A DNA stretch of 64,000 bases. Origin: Streptomyces omiyaensis (GTDB taxonomy: Bacteria; Actinomycetota; Actinomycetes; Streptomycetales; Streptomycetaceae). The stretch spans positions 310,001-374,000 of the forward strand of contig NZ_BMVV01000005.1 of the NCBI RefSeq assembly GCF_014650895.1, written 5' to 3'. This document shows positions 63,971 to 64,000 of the stretch, one piece after another. Under the pieces are notes generated by a model. That model did no database searches and had not been told where the DNA came from. It saw only the letters and a list, made by a program, of their open reading frames with translations. The translations under genes and the position numbers were made by a program. Every line of letters begins with the position of its first letter. The first letter of the stretch is position 1.

Positions 63971-64000
63971 GACGGTGTCGCTTCACCCTCACTTCCCCGC

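Overview
The window is a high-GC actinobacterial chromosome segment, almost certainly Streptomyces. The signs are the extreme GC bias at third codon positions, many GTG/TTG starts, Tat and lipoprotein signals, a class F sortase, SpoIIE-type phosphatases, an Rpf-like cell-wall lytic enzyme, a GGDEF/EAL protein and several secreted subtilases. I see no rRNA, tRNA, CRISPR array, integrase or IS element. The density of secreted and regulatory genes resembles an accessory arm more than a housekeeping core. panD is the only clear biosynthetic housekeeping gene.

Layout. 1-6.1 kb: the end of a TrkA-type NAD-binding protein, a SCO0854-like protein without RING cysteines, and a methyltransferase translationally coupled to a PAS-GGDEF-EAL protein. 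6.6-10.6 kb: a cell-surface block with a proline-rich secreted protein, a DUF4239 membrane protein, two small wall-anchor-like proteins and a class F sortase. 10.6-16.4 kb: an orphan solute-binding lipoprotein, a polysaccharide deacetylase, a CapA-like lipoprotein, an ECF sigma factor, a thioesterase, and a membrane protein behind a repeat-containing, apparently leaderless promoter. 17-21.2 kb: an operon LytTR regulator - DUF485 - sodium/solute symporter - LytS kinase. 21.2-27.8 kb: a PAS-GAF-PP2C phosphatase, a DUF6777-like lipoprotein, and a YndJ/DUF1990/lipase-maturation-factor operon controlled by two identical palindromes. 27.9-36.4 kb: a secreted nuclease-like protein, a 56-residue peptide gene, an SDR with a zinc ribbon, a FhuF-like protein, a DMT exporter overlapping an Rpf/LysM/M23 hydrolase, a GNAT and panD.

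36.9-63.8 kb is the striking part. It holds six very large secreted subtilisin-family (S8) proteases, a beta-propeller protein coupled to the first of them, and one LuxR-type regulator. All six proteases keep the Asp/His/Ser triad. Their accessory domains differ: carboxypeptidase-regulatory-like repeats, HAF repeats, BACON-like plus malectin-like domains, a PA domain, and cohesin-like plus dockerin-like modules. A 34-bp element (TGGCGA, about 20 bp, then TCGYCA, with CG steps every 8 bp) occurs four times, only in the upstream regions of these proteases and of the regulator. This suggests a dedicated protease regulon.

Functions come from reading motifs in the translated sequence. No database search was possible. 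Start codons are chosen from ribosome-binding sites and overlaps and should be treated as best guesses.
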